Numbered from the stretch's first letter, positions 36,601 through 43,829 are shown. The stretch: DNA of 64,000 nucleotides from GM7GCV1 sp965222065 (GCA_965222065.1 OZ244933.1:1736001-1800000), one strand, 5' to 3'. Numbers and translations are program-made. The notes: generated by a model from the letters alone, not told the origin.

Positions 36601-38140
36601 TCACCTGGGCAAATTGCTGCCTGAAATAGTCATACAGGGAACGAGTGGTTTTTGACAGTACAGCCATGGGTGTGTCGTCGCCCATTGAGCCTACGGCTTC
36701 CTGACCCGCCTCGGCCATGGGTCGGAGTACCTGGTCGCGCTCTTCAAAGCTGACCTGAAACATCTTCATGTACGCTTTGAGGTCGTCGTCGGTCAGCCCG
36801 GTAATTTCCGCGGGGGGGATTAGTGATCCCTTAATCCGCATGGCCTGTTCGCGTATCCACTGTTTATATGGGTGCGTCTGCTTGAGGCTACTGTCGATAT
36901 CCTCCGTGTGCATCAAACGCCCTTCTTCCGTATCGATGGACAGGATCTGGCCGGGGCCAAGACGGCCTTTGGCAACCACATCTTCAGGCTTGTACCCATA
37001 GGTGCCCACTTCGGACGCCACGGTGATGAAGTTGTCCTTGGTAACCACCCATCGGGAAGGGCGCAATCCGTTTCGGTCCAGTGTACAAACGGCATAGCGG
37101 CCATCGGTAATTACCAGTCCGGCGGGGCCATCCCAGGGCTCCATGTGCAATGCGTTGTATTCGAAGAACGCGCGAAGGTCCGGATCCATGTGACGCGAAT
37201 TTTGCCATGCAGGGGGCACCATCATCCGGATGGCGCGGTGAAGGTCCATACCTCCAAGCACGAGCAGCTCCAGCATGTTATCCAGGCTGGAAGAGTCTGA
37301 GCCGGTTCGGTTGACCAGTGGCGTGATTTCTGAGAGATCGCCGAGGAGCTCCGAGCGGAACAGCGGTGTTCGGGCCACAGACCAATTGCGGTTACCCGTG
37401 ATCGTATTGATCTCACCATTATGGGCCAGCATCCGGAAAGGTTGTGCCAGGGGCCAGCGGGGCAAGGTGTTGGTGGAGAAGCGCTGGTGGAAAACACAGA
37501 TAGCGGTCTCAAGACGCTCGTCAGCCAGATCAGGGTAAAATCGGGCGAGGTCAGCGGGCATCATCAGTCCCTTGTAGCTCAGTACTGAGCGGGACAGGCT
37601 GGCTATATAGAAGTCTTCGTGTTCGCTTAAAGCGATTTCTGCTTTGCGGCGGGCGATAAAAAGTTGTCCGTCGAAATGGGCATCATCCAGCTCGCCGGGG
37701 CCGACGAAGACGTGCTCAATAACGGGAACGGATTCCAGCGCAATCGGGCCGAGGCAGTCGCTGTTGGTAGGTACCAGTCGCCAGCCAAGAACGTCAAGGT
37801 TTCTTTCTTTTAGTGCTGTTTCAACCGCAGCGCGCTCTTTCTCGCGCAATGTCTCATCGGGAGAAAACATGATTGCACCGACGCCATAACTGGCTGGCAG
37901 ATCAGTGCCGATAGATTCGCTAGCAATGGCGCGCATGAAGCTATCGGGCTTCTGTAGCAAAAGGCCACAGCCATCACCGGTTTTGCCGTCGGCAGCGATA
38001 CCACCACGGTGAGTCATACAGGTGAGTGACTCAATGGCGGTTTCTAAAAGACGATGGCTGCGCTCGCCTTTGAGATGAGCAATCAGGCCGAAGCCGCAAT
38101 TGTCTTTAAACTCATCAATATTATATAGGCCAGAAGGCAT
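33689..38140 (-). CDS. gltB: Glutamate synthase (NADPH) large subunit
   Basis: Catalytic subunit that makes two glutamates from glutamine and 2-oxoglutarate; 1483 residues, normal. The class II glutaminase domain becomes active when Cys becomes N-terminal (MPSGLYNIDEFKDNCGFGLIAH). A central domain follows, then the FMN-binding synthase domain (SVKLVSRPGVGTIAAGVAKAYAD, YDGGTAASPLSS) with its 3Fe-4S cysteines (CRICHLNNCATGVATQ is typical), then the C-terminal beta-helix (GKGMAGGKIVIAPP, GAHIVVEGAGDHCCEYMTGG). First gene of gltB-gltD-hemE. Its promoter lies in the 230-base gap shared with the divergent cysteine synthase gene. Confidence 0.97.
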   Translation of the reverse strand: MPSGLYNIDEFKDNCGFGLIAHLKGERSHRLLETAIESLTCMTHRGGIAADGKTGDGCGLLLQKPDSFMRAIASESIGTDLPASYGVGAIMFSPDETLREKERAAVETALKERNLDVLGWRLVPTNSDCLGPIALESVPVIEHVFVGPGELDDAHFDGQLFIARRKAEIALSEHEDFYIASLSRSVLSYKGLMMPADLARFYPDLADERLETAICVFHQRFSTNTLPRWPLAQPFRMLAHNGEINTITGNRNWSVARTPLFRSELLGDLSEITPLVNRTGSDSSSLDNMLELLVLGGMDLHRAIRMMVPPAWQNSRHMDPDLRAFFEYNALHMEPWDGPAGLVITDGRYAVCTLDRNGLRPSRWVVTKDNFITVASEVGTYGYKPEDVVAKGRLGPGQILSIDTEEGRLMHTEDIDSSLKQTHPYKQWIREQAMRIKGSLIPPAEITGLTDDDLKAYMKMFQVSFEERDQVLRPMAEAGQEAVGSMGDDTPMAVLSKTTRSLYDYFRQQFAQVTNPPIDPLREAIVMSLETCFGPEGNIFDEEPEHAFRVITATPVLSTNKLAALVDPESDHHMPSRELSLQYDPEQTNLKAAIESICEQAEAAARDNISLIILTDRYIEKGKLPIHALMATGAVHHRLVKTGLRCNTNIIAQTATARDPHQFACLIGYGATAIHPYLSYRVLRNLVDNGEILMEPWEAMKNYRKGINKGLQKILSKMGISAVVSYRGAQLFEAVGLNDEIIDLCFDGTPSRIKGADFSDFEEDTKKLAKLAWTARKPINPGGLLKFIYGQEYHAYNPDVIHFMHDAVRSGDFKDWQKYADAVNQRPVATLRDLLKFKADIQEIPLDEVEPMETIVKRFDSAGMSLGALSPEAHEALAEAMNTLGGRSNSGEGGEDPARYGTIKSSKIKQVASGRFGVTPHYLVNAEVIQIKVAQGAKPGEGGQLPGGKVNSLIARLRYSVPGVTLISPPPHHDIYSIEDLAQLIFDLKQVNPKALISVKLVSRPGVGTIAAGVAKAYADLITISGYDGGTAASPLSSIRYAGSPWELGLSETHQMLRANDLRDKVRVQTDGGLKTGLDVVKAAILGAESFGFGTGPMVALGCKYLRICHLNNCATGVATQDDRLREEHYRGTVENAMNFFRFMAEETRMWMAKLGVRTLEELIGRVDLLEAVSGETARQAKLDLSPIIHTDDFLASKPQFCQVERNAPFDKGELAERIVAETLPAIEAKTGGEFHFPITNCDRSIGARVSGEIAQRYGNAGMDDSPIKLKFTGVAGQSFGAWNAGGLELYLEGDANDYVGKGMAGGKIVIAPPAGSSFVSQKTSIMGNTCLYGATGGKVYAAGQAGERCGVRNSGAHIVVEGAGDHCCEYMTGGIVAVLGNTGVNFGAGMTGGFAFVLDQDRSFIDKYNSELIELERIGSEHEEGYASCLRDMIGDFYRETGSKWGAELYNNFEDYLYRFWLVKPKAASLADLMQRTRANPQ

Positions 38141-38370
38141 AAATTACCTATAAATCAGATGCTTACAGAGAAAATAGCCCCACCGGATAGGGTGAGGCTG
38201 GCAAAAGGATCGTAATTCTACACTTGAGTTGTCTTTGCGACAAATCGGTGTGATGCACAAAGTTGAAGAGTCAATTTAAATAACTGTGTCAATTAGAGTA
38301 TGCGTGCACTGAATACGGGATGCTGTGCTAATCTTGATAACAAATCTGGATATCTAAAAAAGGGCATTAA

Positions 38371-39369
38371 ATGGTCGCGACCTCACTTCTGGACCTGATC
38401 GGCAACACACCCCTGCTTAAACTGAAATCTGTTTCGGAAATGACAGGCTGTGAGATCTACGGAAAATGCGAATTTCTTAATCCCGGGGGATCGGTAAAAG
38501 ATCGAACGGCACTTGGCATTATTCGAAAGGCGGAAGCGCGTGGAGAATTGAGACCTGGCAGTACCATTGTTGAGGGAACGGCGGGAAATACTGGTATTGG
38601 TCTTTGTCTGTTGGGTAATGCCCTGGGATACAAAACCCGAATTGTTATGCCCATGAATCAGTCCAAGGAAAAAATCGAGCAACTGGAGTTATTGGGGGCC
38701 GAGCTGCATCTGGTACAGGTGACAGGATACGATGACGAAAAGCATTATGTTCATCAGGCCAGGCGAATGGCAGAGGAAATGAATGCCAGGGAGCCGGGCA
38801 GTGCTTTCTGGTCCCGGCAATTCGACAATACTGATAATCGAAAAATACATTGCGAAACCACAGGGCAGGAAATCTGGGCACAGACAGAAGGCAAAATTGA
38901 TGGGTTTATTTGTTCTGTCGGAACAGGCGGCACCCTGGCCGGGGTCAGCGATGCGCTAAAGGAAAAAAACCAGGATATAAAAATCGGGTTGGCAGATCCC
39001 GATGGCTCGGCCCTGTACAACTATTTTACCAGTGGCCAGCTGGCATCAGAGGGCAGTTCGGTCGCAGAGGGGATAGGTATCAGCCATATCACGGAAAACC
39101 TGGATGGTGCAGAAGTTGACATGGCGTTTCGTATTTCCGACCGGGAGGCATTGCCTTATATATTTGACCTGCTTACAGACGAAGGGATTTGCCTGGGTGG
39201 ATCATCGGCAATCAATATTGCCGGAGCGGTCGCACTGGCGAAAGAGCTGGGTCCGGGGCATAAAATTGTTACCGTGCTTTGCGACTTTGGTACCCGCTAT
39301 CAGAGCAAGATTTACAACCCGACCTTCCTCAAGGCCAGGAAGCTGCCGGTTCCGGGCTGGCTGCGCTAG
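38371..39369 (+). CDS. PLP-dependent cysteine synthase family protein
   Basis: Fold-type II PLP enzyme that makes cysteine from O-acetylserine (or phosphoserine) and sulfide. The PLP lysine lies in NPGGSVKDRTALGI, the substrate loop is EGTAGNTGIGL, the phosphate-binding loop is VGTGGTLAG, and there is a C-terminal GGSSAINIAGA. At 332 residues it is a little longer than CysM or CysK of Escherichia coli, with an extra C-terminal stretch FLKARKLPVPGWLR found in the longer cysteine synthase A-like clade; for that reason I give no symbol. Its TAG stop overlaps the TAG stop of the opposing methyltransferase gene at CTAG. Confidence 0.88.
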   Translation: MVATSLLDLIGNTPLLKLKSVSEMTGCEIYGKCEFLNPGGSVKDRTALGIIRKAEARGELRPGSTIVEGTAGNTGIGLCLLGNALGYKTRIVMPMNQSKEKIEQLELLGAELHLVQVTGYDDEKHYVHQARRMAEEMNAREPGSAFWSRQFDNTDNRKIHCETTGQEIWAQTEGKIDGFICSVGTGGTLAGVSDALKEKNQDIKIGLADPDGSALYNYFTSGQLASEGSSVAEGIGISHITENLDGAEVDMAFRISDREALPYIFDLLTDEGICLGGSSAINIAGAVALAKELGPGHKIVTVLCDFGTRYQSKIYNPTFLKARKLPVPGWLR

Positions 39370-40427
39370 GCGTTTTCCGGATTGCGTAAACGCAACACCC
39401 TGAATCCGTCCAGGCGGGCCACTTCCCTGGCGCTCAGGTTATTCAGGGAAGCAATTTTTTCCAGGTTTAAAAACTGGTTAACGACAAACCATGCGGATCC
39501 TTCTGGTGCCAACAATCGCTGCGTGTTTGATAAAAAGCGTTTGTGCAGGTCAGGTGTCGTCGTAAAGCCCTGGTGAAAGGGCGGATTGCAGAGAATCAGG
39601 TCATATTGCCCTTCCAGTCGGTCCCCTGCATTGGAGGCGAGCACGGTGCAATTGTCAGTAGTTTCCAGGTTCTTTTGGGCGGCCTCAAGAGCACCGAGGC
39701 AGTTATCGGTTGCGGTAAGTTTTGCCGGCTGCAATTGAGTTGCCCAGATACTGAGGTAACCGTACCCACAACCGATATCAAGCACACGAATTCCCTTTTT
39801 TGCATCGGTATGACCAGACAATGTCTCGGTCAATAGTTTGCTGCCGGGATCAACCTTGTTCCATCCATAGATACCCGGTTTGCTCCAGAATTTTGTTTGG
39901 CCTGTTTCTATGTGCCTGAGGGTGCTGTACTGGTTATCGTCCAAAAGCTGACCCTGCTCTTTATGCTTTTCAAGACAGGCAACTGACAACTGGTTTTTCC
40001 CTTTTGATATAGCTGGCTTGCTACCAAACAGCCTGGCCGCTCGATCAATATGGGTTTTAATTCCTTCATTTTTATAACCGGCCAGCCAGAGTCGGCCCCC
40101 CATGGGCAGGCTCAGGAAAGACTGGTTAATCTGGTAATGCATTAGGGCCCTTTCTTTGGGAACCCGGATAAAAATACCCTGAGGGCTGAGTTCTTCCGGA
40201 ATATCGAAATCGGAAAATTGCGCCGGGATTTTTAAAGATTGTGCAAGCAGGTACTGATCCCAGCGGTTACTGATAAAAAGCAGCGAGCCCTTTGCCAGGC
40301 TGTCGAGTTTCGAAGGGTCGACAGGGTGCTCGTCGGCCAGCCACAAAAATGAGGCTTCCGGCTCAGCGACCTGCTGTGTCCGGATTGTTTCGAGTATGGC
40401 ATCGATGGCGGGGTCGTTATCAGACAC
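39366..40427 (-). CDS. RsmC/RlmG-type rRNA guanine-N2 methyltransferase
   Basis: A 353-residue two-domain SAM methyltransferase. The N-terminal half is a degenerate methyltransferase-like domain. The C-terminal half is catalytic: SAM motif VLDIGCGYGYLSIWA, acidic motif TATDNCLGAL, and the base-flipping NPPFHQG, the signature of guanine-N2 rRNA methylases (RsmC acts on G1207 of 16S, RlmG on G1835 of 23S). I cannot decide between the two. GTG 40427 (VSDNDPAIDA) is preferred over a farther in-frame start: it overlaps the end of rsuA by 8 bases, which suggests coupling. Last gene of the LysR operon. Confidence 0.85.
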   Translation of the reverse strand: MSDNDPAIDAILETIRTQQVAEPEASFLWLADEHPVDPSKLDSLAKGSLLFISNRWDQYLLAQSLKIPAQFSDFDIPEELSPQGIFIRVPKERALMHYQINQSFLSLPMGGRLWLAGYKNEGIKTHIDRAARLFGSKPAISKGKNQLSVACLEKHKEQGQLLDDNQYSTLRHIETGQTKFWSKPGIYGWNKVDPGSKLLTETLSGHTDAKKGIRVLDIGCGYGYLSIWATQLQPAKLTATDNCLGALEAAQKNLETTDNCTVLASNAGDRLEGQYDLILCNPPFHQGFTTTPDLHKRFLSNTQRLLAPEGSAWFVVNQFLNLEKIASLNNLSAREVARLDGFRVLRLRNPENA

Positions 40428-41109
40428 TGGCAATTTCTTCTTCGGTAAGCGGGCGGTACTCGCCCGGCGCCAGCAATTCATCCAGCCGGATTTCCCCTAT
40501 CTGGATTCGATGCAGGCTATCGACAGAGTTATCGACGGCGTGAAGCATACGTTTGACCTGATGGTATTTTCCTTCGCTGATATGCAGAAGCATTTGATCA
40601 GGCTGCAGGCGTTCGATCCTGGCGGGTCGGGTGCGTATTTTTTCCGGTTCCAGGAAAATACCAGTTTCGAGTTTGGTGATCATTTGGTCCGTGATGAACT
40701 CGCTTGTGGTGACCAGATAGGTTTTGATGCATTCATGGCGCGGCGAGGTTACCCGGTGTGACCACTGTCCATCTCCTGTAATCAGGACCAGTCCGGTGGT
40801 ATCGATATCAAGTCGGCCGGCCACATGCATCCCTGGATGCGGTTCGTCGATCAGGTCAAAAACGGTCGGGTGCAGAGAGTCGCTGTTGGCGCATACAACA
40901 CCATCTGGCTTGTTCAGCATAAAATAGCCGGGGCCAAGAACGGATATGACCTGACCGTCGATAGAGACGCAGTCCTGTTCATTAACGTAAAAAGCCGGGT
41001 CATTAATGCAGGTGCCTTCAACCTGCACGCGCTCGTCTTTCAGCAGTCGCCTGGCCTCCTTGCGGGAAAGTGACGTGTTGTTGGCCAGGTACTTGTCCAG
41101 TCGCATCAT
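40420..41109 (-). CDS. rsuA: 16S rRNA pseudouridine(516) synthase
   Basis: RsuA-type pseudouridine synthase, 229 residues. An N-terminal S4 RNA-binding domain (MRLDKYLANNTSLSRKEARRLL) leads into a catalytic domain with GRLDIDTTGLVLITGDG (catalytic Asp), KTYLVTT and ISEGKYHQVKRML. The last motif separates RsuA/RluE/RluF from RluA types. The start ATG overlaps the TGA of the upstream HMG-CoA lyase (ATGATG), and its end overlaps the GTG of the next methyltransferase gene, so all are translationally linked. Confidence 0.93.
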   Translation of the reverse strand: MMRLDKYLANNTSLSRKEARRLLKDERVQVEGTCINDPAFYVNEQDCVSIDGQVISVLGPGYFMLNKPDGVVCANSDSLHPTVFDLIDEPHPGMHVAGRLDIDTTGLVLITGDGQWSHRVTSPRHECIKTYLVTTSEFITDQMITKLETGIFLEPEKIRTRPARIERLQPDQMLLHISEGKYHQVKRMLHAVDNSVDSLHRIQIGEIRLDELLAPGEYRPLTEEEIASV

Positions 41110-42023
41110 GCTTCAACGCTACGAGCCAGTGCAGTACCTGTTCGGGAATTATTTGCGCGTCCGATTTTCGTACTTATCTGTTCGCCAATGGATGCCAGCT
41201 TTGCCAGGTCTATCCCGGTGTTAAAGCCAGCTCCTTCGAGCATGTATACCAGGTCTTCAGTCGCCAGGTTGCCGGTTGCTCCCGGGGCAAATGGACAGCC
41301 ACCGAGGCCGCCAACGGCTGCATCAAAGGTTCGAATACCCCTATCCAGCGCTGTTTTGCTGTTGGTCAGTGCCTGTCCGTATGTATCGTGAAAGTGAACG
41401 GCCAGCTTATCGAACGGCAAGCCTTGCTTCTGGCAGGAATCAAGCAAAGCCTCCGTTGTGGTCACCGTCCCGACGCCAATGGTATCGGCCAGGCAAACCT
41501 CGTGGCATCCGTAATCCAAAAAAGTTCCGGCCAGGCTGGCAACAAATGCGGGGTCAACAGTGCCAGAAAAAGGGCAGCCCAGTGCGCAGGAAATATATCC
41601 GCGAACGGGCAGTTGTTGTGCCGTGCTTGCTTCAATCACTTTCTTGAACCCATCCATGCTTTTTTCGATGGATGCATTGAGGTTTTTTTGGGAAAAGGTT
41701 TGTGACGCGGCAGCAAAAACAGCAATTTCATCAACGGGAAGCGCTATTGCCCTTTCCAGTCCCCGGAGATTGGGCACCAGGGCTGAGTATTGCACTCCTG
41801 CGTGTTTTGAGAGCTGTTTAAAAACCAGATCAGAGTCTGCCATTTGCGGGACTCGCGCAGGATGAACAAACGCACCGGCTTCAATTCGTTTAATGCCTGC
41901 ACTGGCCAGTTGGTCAATCAGGTCCAGCTTTGTGTCCAGGTCAATGGTCCCGGGTTCATTTTGCAGTCCGTCTCTTGGCCCGACTTCGACAATGTTAACG
42001 GTGGTGGAGCAGCTCGAGTTCAT
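41106..42023 (-). CDS. Hydroxymethylglutaryl-CoA lyase
   Basis: TIM-barrel lyase that splits HMG-CoA into acetyl-CoA and acetoacetate in leucine breakdown. Markers are VNIVEVGPRDGLQNEP (catalytic Arg and metal Asp), GYISCALGCPFSG, EVCLADTIGVGT, VHFHDTYGQALTN (metal-binding HxH), and GGLGGCPFAPGATGN with the active-site Cys. I use ATG 42023 (MNSSCSTTVNIVE), giving 305 residues; the frame stays open to 42056. It overlaps the LysR gene end by 29 bases. No other leucine-catabolic genes are nearby, so its context is unusual; the usual liu cluster is not in the window. Confidence 0.92.
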   Translation of the reverse strand: MNSSCSTTVNIVEVGPRDGLQNEPGTIDLDTKLDLIDQLASAGIKRIEAGAFVHPARVPQMADSDLVFKQLSKHAGVQYSALVPNLRGLERAIALPVDEIAVFAAASQTFSQKNLNASIEKSMDGFKKVIEASTAQQLPVRGYISCALGCPFSGTVDPAFVASLAGTFLDYGCHEVCLADTIGVGTVTTTEALLDSCQKQGLPFDKLAVHFHDTYGQALTNSKTALDRGIRTFDAAVGGLGGCPFAPGATGNLATEDLVYMLEGAGFNTGIDLAKLASIGEQISTKIGRANNSRTGTALARSVEA

Positions 42024-42972
42024 CTTTGCGGTCAAAATGTTCCTGCTGGTTCGCATAAATCTTTTTGATGTGCTCCCTGACCCAGGAATGCATGGGAGAG
42101 TTTGCAGTGCGTTTGTGATAAACCATCATAATATCAATAACCGTTGCCCCCTCTTTACCGGGCAAGGGCATGGTAGTGATCGCGCCCGTGGCTTTAATGA
42201 ACGGCAGACTCATGCGCGGGGTGAACATAAGAAAATCTGTTTGCGCAACGGTTTGCAGCGCCGTCAGGTAGTCCGGCGTTTCAAGCATGATTGAACTGAG
42301 GTTGAAATACCGGGCAAAATTGGGGGGCATCCAGCTGCCACGTTGATATTCGGCGCTGGGTACTTTTATGGCCACTTCCGGATACTGCATCACATCGCGC
42401 CAGGTTGGATCTTCCAGCTGTTTAAGGGGGTGGTTGGCGCGCAACAGGAAAACAGGATGTGTCTGGCAAAGCCTCTCGGTAATAAAATCATCGTCATATT
42501 GCTGGCGTCGACCACCGATAGAAAGATCAACACGTCCTTCCGCCATTCCCTTGAACTGGTTTTCGATATCCTGGGACAGTTTTATTCCCAGTTCTGGCGC
42601 CTCATTTTGAAGTATGCCCATTAGCTGGGGAATGACGGGAAGAGTAAAGTGATCAAGGGCCGATATGTGGAAGCGCCCCTCAAAATTGCCAGGATCAATC
42701 TCGCCAGAACCTACCAGTGAGTCCAGTGTTAATAAAACCTGTTCCAGTTGTGCGTGAAGTTCTATCGCGCGGGGCGTCGGAACCATGCCATGAGCGGAGC
42801 GGGTGAAAAGCTGGTCGTCAAAAAGTTCCCGCAATCGTGACAGGGTCTTGCTCATCGCGGACTGGGTGATAAACAAACGCTCAGCCGCTTTGCTAACGTT
42901 TTGTTCTTCCAGTAATACCTGAAAGGCCACGAGCAAATTCAGGTCCATTCTGGACAATCTTCTGGTATCCAA
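41995..42972 (-). CDS. LysR-type transcriptional regulator
   Basis: A 325-residue DNA-binding regulator. The N-terminal winged helix is MDLNLLVAFQVLLEEQNVSKAAERLFITQSAMSKTLSRLRELFDDQLFTR, and a periplasmic-binding-like effector domain follows (DHFTLPVIPQLMGILQNEAPELGI, PVFLLRANHPL). It heads an operon of overlapping genes (HMG-CoA lyase, rsuA, rsmC/rlmG-like). Divergent from it, 132 bases away, is the first of three 28-codon membrane miniprotein genes. The T-N11-A element at 43013-43027 between them recurs upstream of the other two miniprotein genes, which makes this regulator the leading candidate to control all three. The target assignment is inference. Confidence 0.92.
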   Translation of the reverse strand: MDTRRLSRMDLNLLVAFQVLLEEQNVSKAAERLFITQSAMSKTLSRLRELFDDQLFTRSAHGMVPTPRAIELHAQLEQVLLTLDSLVGSGEIDPGNFEGRFHISALDHFTLPVIPQLMGILQNEAPELGIKLSQDIENQFKGMAEGRVDLSIGGRRQQYDDDFITERLCQTHPVFLLRANHPLKQLEDPTWRDVMQYPEVAIKVPSAEYQRGSWMPPNFARYFNLSSIMLETPDYLTALQTVAQTDFLMFTPRMSLPFIKATGAITTMPLPGKEGATVIDIMMVYHKRTANSPMHSWVREHIKKIYANQQEHFDRKDELELLHHR

Positions 42973-43012
42973 CAGCTAGTTCCTCTTGATATTCCCCTTG
43001 GGAATTCTATCA

Positions 43013-43056
43013 ATGATTATATGTAATTTGAAGAATATTGTGCGGCGCATTATTAT
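43013..43056 (+). promoter_or_regulatory. Promoter A with LysR-type T-N11-A element
   Basis: The 15-base element ATGATTATATGTAAT (43013-43027) abuts -35 TTGAAG (43028-43033). A 17-base spacer and -10 TATTAT (43051-43056) follow. It drives the miniprotein gene at 43105. The same element-(-35)-17-(-10) layout occurs at the other two miniprotein genes. The site is also 41 bases from the divergent LysR start, fitting autoregulation. Confidence 0.65.
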
Positions 43057-43104
43057 GCTCCTGAACTTAAACCAAAGCCGTTAAACAACGTAGGAGAAAG
43101 CATC

Positions 43105-43191
43105 ATGTTAATCAACATACTTTTGATTATCGTGGGCGGTCTGTTGGCGGCGATTTTTAAATCAGAAGCCGACTACGCCAATCACGAATAA
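43105..43191 (+). CDS. 28-residue membrane miniprotein A (unannotated family)
   Basis: A 29-codon gene: ATG at 43105, TAA at 43189-43191, and AGGAG 8 bases upstream. The protein starts MLINILLIIVGGLLAAI, enough for one membrane helix, and ends FKSEADYANHE. It matches miniprotein C at 19 of 28 positions and shares the LLAAIxKSExDYANH block with both B and C. Unlike B and C it lies on the plus strand and ends in its own UUCG-loop terminator, without the C-rich hairpin. I know of no named family with this sequence. Single-span miniproteins of this size usually modulate a larger membrane complex or act as toxins; nothing here decides between these. Confidence 0.85.
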   Translation: MLINILLIIVGGLLAAIFKSEADYANHE

Positions 43192-43222
43192 GATCATACG
43201 GGATTTCCATTCCCGGTATCTG

Positions 43223-43254
43223 AAAAAAGCTCACCTTCGGGTGAGCTTTTTTTT
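43223..43254 (+). terminator. Intrinsic terminator of miniprotein A
   Basis: Stem AGCTCACC / GGTGAGCT closed by a UUCG tetraloop, with A6 before and T8 after. It ends a predicted transcript of about 190 nt from promoter A. Confidence 0.9.
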
Positions 43255-43272
43255 GCCTGGAAATATTTAGAC

Positions 43273-43297
43273 AAAAAAAACCCGCCGGGGAGGCGGG
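43273..43297 (-). terminator. Intrinsic terminator of miniprotein B
   Basis: Read on the minus strand: CCCGCC, loop UCCCC, GGCGGG, then U8. It is 75 bases downstream of the miniprotein B stop codon and is nearly identical to the terminator of C. Confidence 0.88.
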
Positions 43298-43307
43298 TAA
43301 AGTCAGA

Positions 43308-43330
43308 TTTTCTAGGGGGGGGGTAGAAAA
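43308..43330 (-). ncRNA. Hairpin with C9 loop in the miniprotein B 3' UTR
   Basis: Read on the minus strand: UUUUCUA, nine C, UAGAAAA, a perfect 7-bp stem closing an all-C loop. It sits between the stop codon and the terminator. A run of unpaired C at the loop could pair with G-rich Shine-Dalgarno regions, as C-rich-loop small RNAs do in other bacteria. The G9/C9 run is also prone to length change, so its exact size may vary. Confidence 0.6.
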
Positions 43331-43371
43331 CGAAAAAACTGGTTTGTCGTCGTATGTTGTCTACGAGGACC

Positions 43372-43458
43372 TTACTGGTGATTCGCGTAGTCGATTTCAG
43401 ACTTTGCGATGGCTGCCAATAAGCTAAAAACTGTTACAAGTACTACGTTGATAATCAT
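43372..43458 (-). CDS. 28-residue membrane miniprotein B
   Basis: ATG at 43458-43456 on the minus strand, TAA at 43374-43372, and GGAG 7 bases upstream. The protein begins MIINVVLVTVFSLLAAI and ends AKSEIDYANHQ: one membrane helix and a 10-residue polar tail. It is identical to miniprotein C at 22 of 28 positions. Many codon differences between B and C are silent (for example gca/gcc, atc/att, tct/tcc, gcg/gcc, aat/aac in the conserved block), which points to selection on the protein. It is the first of two tandem-duplicated units. The predicted transcript is about 210 nt. Confidence 0.87.
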   Translation of the reverse strand: MIINVVLVTVFSLLAAIAKSEIDYANHQ

Positions 43459-43491
43459 GCTACTGCTCCGTGCTGTTTGTGTATGCTGTGC

Positions 43492-43535
43492 ATTTTAGGG
43501 CGATGCACCATATTCCGCAAATGTAATAAAGTCAT
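43492..43535 (-). promoter_or_regulatory. Promoter B with LysR-type T-N11-A element
   Basis: Minus strand: ATGACTTTATTACAT (43535-43521), then -35 TTGCGG (43520-43515), 17 bases, and -10 TAAAAT (43497-43492). The weak -35 next to an operator-like element suggests activator dependence. Confidence 0.65.
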
Positions 43536-43621
43536 TTATTAAATTCCTTGGAAGACTATGATCGGTGCGTCACAAAAATAATTGCCTGGAAGTGGTGATG
43601 AGCTGTAAAAAATGTCCAGGC

Positions 43622-43648
43622 AAAAAAAAGCCCGCCGGGGAGGCGGGC
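43622..43648 (-). terminator. Intrinsic terminator of miniprotein C
   Basis: Minus strand: GCCCGCC, loop UCCCC, GGCGGGC, then U8. It is the duplicated counterpart of the terminator at 43273-43297. Confidence 0.88.
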
Positions 43649-43657
43649 AAAGTCAGA

Positions 43658-43680
43658 TTTTCTAGGGGTGGGGTAGAAAA
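43658..43680 (-). ncRNA. Hairpin with CCCCACCCC loop in the miniprotein C 3' UTR
   Basis: Minus strand: UUUUCUA, CCCCACCCC, UAGAAAA. Same 7-bp stem and 9-base loop as at 43308-43330, with one base changed in the loop. Stem and loop length are both preserved after duplication. Confidence 0.6.
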
Positions 43681-43742
43681 AGTAAATCGGGTAAAAGCGG
43701 TTGAATAGTTAAGCTGTTGTTTGGGCTCAAATAATCAATGCT

Positions 43743-43829
43743 TTACTGGTGGTTGGCGTAGTCCGCTTCGGACTTTGCAATGGCGGCCAACAAACCTAAA
43801 ACTGTTACAAGTATCATGTTTACTATCAT
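43743..43829 (-). CDS. 28-residue membrane miniprotein C
   Basis: ATG at 43829-43827 on the minus strand, TAA at 43745-43743, and AGAGGA 8 bases upstream. It begins MIVNMILVTVLGLLAAI and ends AKSEADYANHQ. It is closest to B (22 of 28 identical) and shares 19 of 28 residues with A. Asn4, the LLAAI end of the helix and the KSExDYANH tail are invariant in all three. It lies 102 bases beyond the photolyase stop codon but has its own promoter. Function unknown. Confidence 0.87.
   Translation of the reverse strand: MIVNMILVTVLGLLAAIAKSEADYANHQ

Noticed and set aside
38141..38370. Regulatory elements between gltB and the cysteine synthase gene
   Set aside because: The 230-base gap must hold two promoters, but I could not support specific boxes or an Lrp/NtrC site.
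43192..43222. Inverted repeat CGGGA...TCCCG after miniprotein A
   Set aside because: Five-bp stem only; it is not the counterpart of the C-rich hairpins of B and C.
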